Positions 63,894 to 64,000 of a stretch of 64,000 bases of DNA are shown piece after piece. Positions within the stretch are counted from its first letter, which is position 1, and every line of letters begins with the position of its first letter. Both the position numbers and the translations under genes were made by a program. The notes under the pieces are model-generated. The model was given only the letters and a program-made list of their open reading frames with translations, was not told the DNA's origin and searched no databases. The stretch is from NCBI GenBank assembly GCA_024698045.1, contig JAILRS010000030.1:1-64000 (forward strand), read 5' to 3'. The DNA is from Selenomonadaceae bacterium (GTDB lineage Bacteria > Bacillota > Negativicutes > Selenomonadales > Selenomonadaceae).

Positions 63894-64000
63894 ATGGAAC
63901 GTTATATGGATTTTGAGTATGAAAAAATTAATTCCGAAATAAAAATAGAAAAATATTACGGTTCTGCAAAGTCCGTGAATATCCCCTCACAAATAGAAAA
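63894..64000 (+). CDS. Start of a probable leucine-rich-repeat (BspA-like) protein, 3' end outside window
   Basis: ATG 63894 after AAAGGAAAGG. Only 35 codons are visible. The segment IKIEKYYGSAKSVNIPSQIE matches the opening of BspA-type LRR_5 repeats (x-ITxYxGSxxxVxIPxxI). The call rests on this short stretch. Confidence 0.45.
   Translation, partial: MERYMDFEYEKINSEIKIEKYYGSAKSVNIPSQIE

Overview
The window looks like a low-to-middle GC Gram-positive-lineage anaerobe of the Negativicutes (Selenomonas-like Bacillota); this is an inference from gene content, not a search. The basis is strong GGAGG ribosome binding sites with many TTG/GTG starts, a pyrH-frr-uppS-cdsA-dxr-rseP block, glyQS encoded as two subunits, a GH13-GH77 fusion, DUF4127, DUF2225 and DUF554 proteins, and an ammonia-forming nitrite reductase (NrfHA) with its own cytochrome c maturation genes.

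Layout. 1-4.7 kb: three tandem exported Ntn-type amide hydrolase paralogues on the minus strand, each with its own promoter; terminators follow the second and third, and the end of the first lies outside the window. 4.9-7.2 kb: a cobalamin-dependent methionine synthase without reactivation domain. 7.3-21.4 kb: the most unusual part. It is a plus-strand run of coiled-coil proteins, a GrpE-like coiled-coil protein, a large Hsp70/actin-fold ATPase, a PAAR-like AHH-nuclease toxin with a probable immunity gene, a decayed gene, a VgrG-type hub and spike encoded in two overlapping frames, two unknown proteins and a long repetitive coiled-coil protein. No sheath, tube, baseplate or ClpV gene is present, so this looks like a stand-alone effector/spike module with a dedicated chaperone-like pair. 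21.6-25.8 kb: minus-strand ccmE-ccmF-nrfH-nrfA operon behind a promoter with an activator-type palindrome near -41.5.

25.9-30.2 kb is accessory DNA: an unknown gene, a gene fragment, a small Cys-cluster protein, and a divergent module (XRE repressor versus a 65-residue protein plus a PD-(D/E)XK-type nuclease) with an operator lying over the -10 element. 30.4-42.8 kb is mostly housekeeping: glyS-glyQ, tRNA-Ala, a YnbB-like PLP enzyme, DUF554, a low-molecular-weight phosphatase, rseP-dxr-cdsA, a UGA-interrupted glycosyltransferase, uppS, frr and pyrH. 43-54.2 kb: a histidine kinase without adjacent regulator, a PHP phosphatase, two GT92-like glycosyltransferases, the GH13-GH77 fusion, DUF2225 and DUF4127 proteins.

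54.3-64 kb is again accessory. It starts with remnants of a mobile-element replication module (3' end of a DnaB-like helicase, and a second gene whose start is displaced by a 16-bp tandem duplication). A WYL regulator, two tandem PPP-type phosphatases (one with degenerate motifs) and an array of Sel1-repeat genes follow, one of them broken at a T8 tract. The window ends in the start of a probable leucine-rich-repeat protein.

Starts were chosen by Shine-Dalgarno position, so several genes here begin downstream of the longest possible reading frame.
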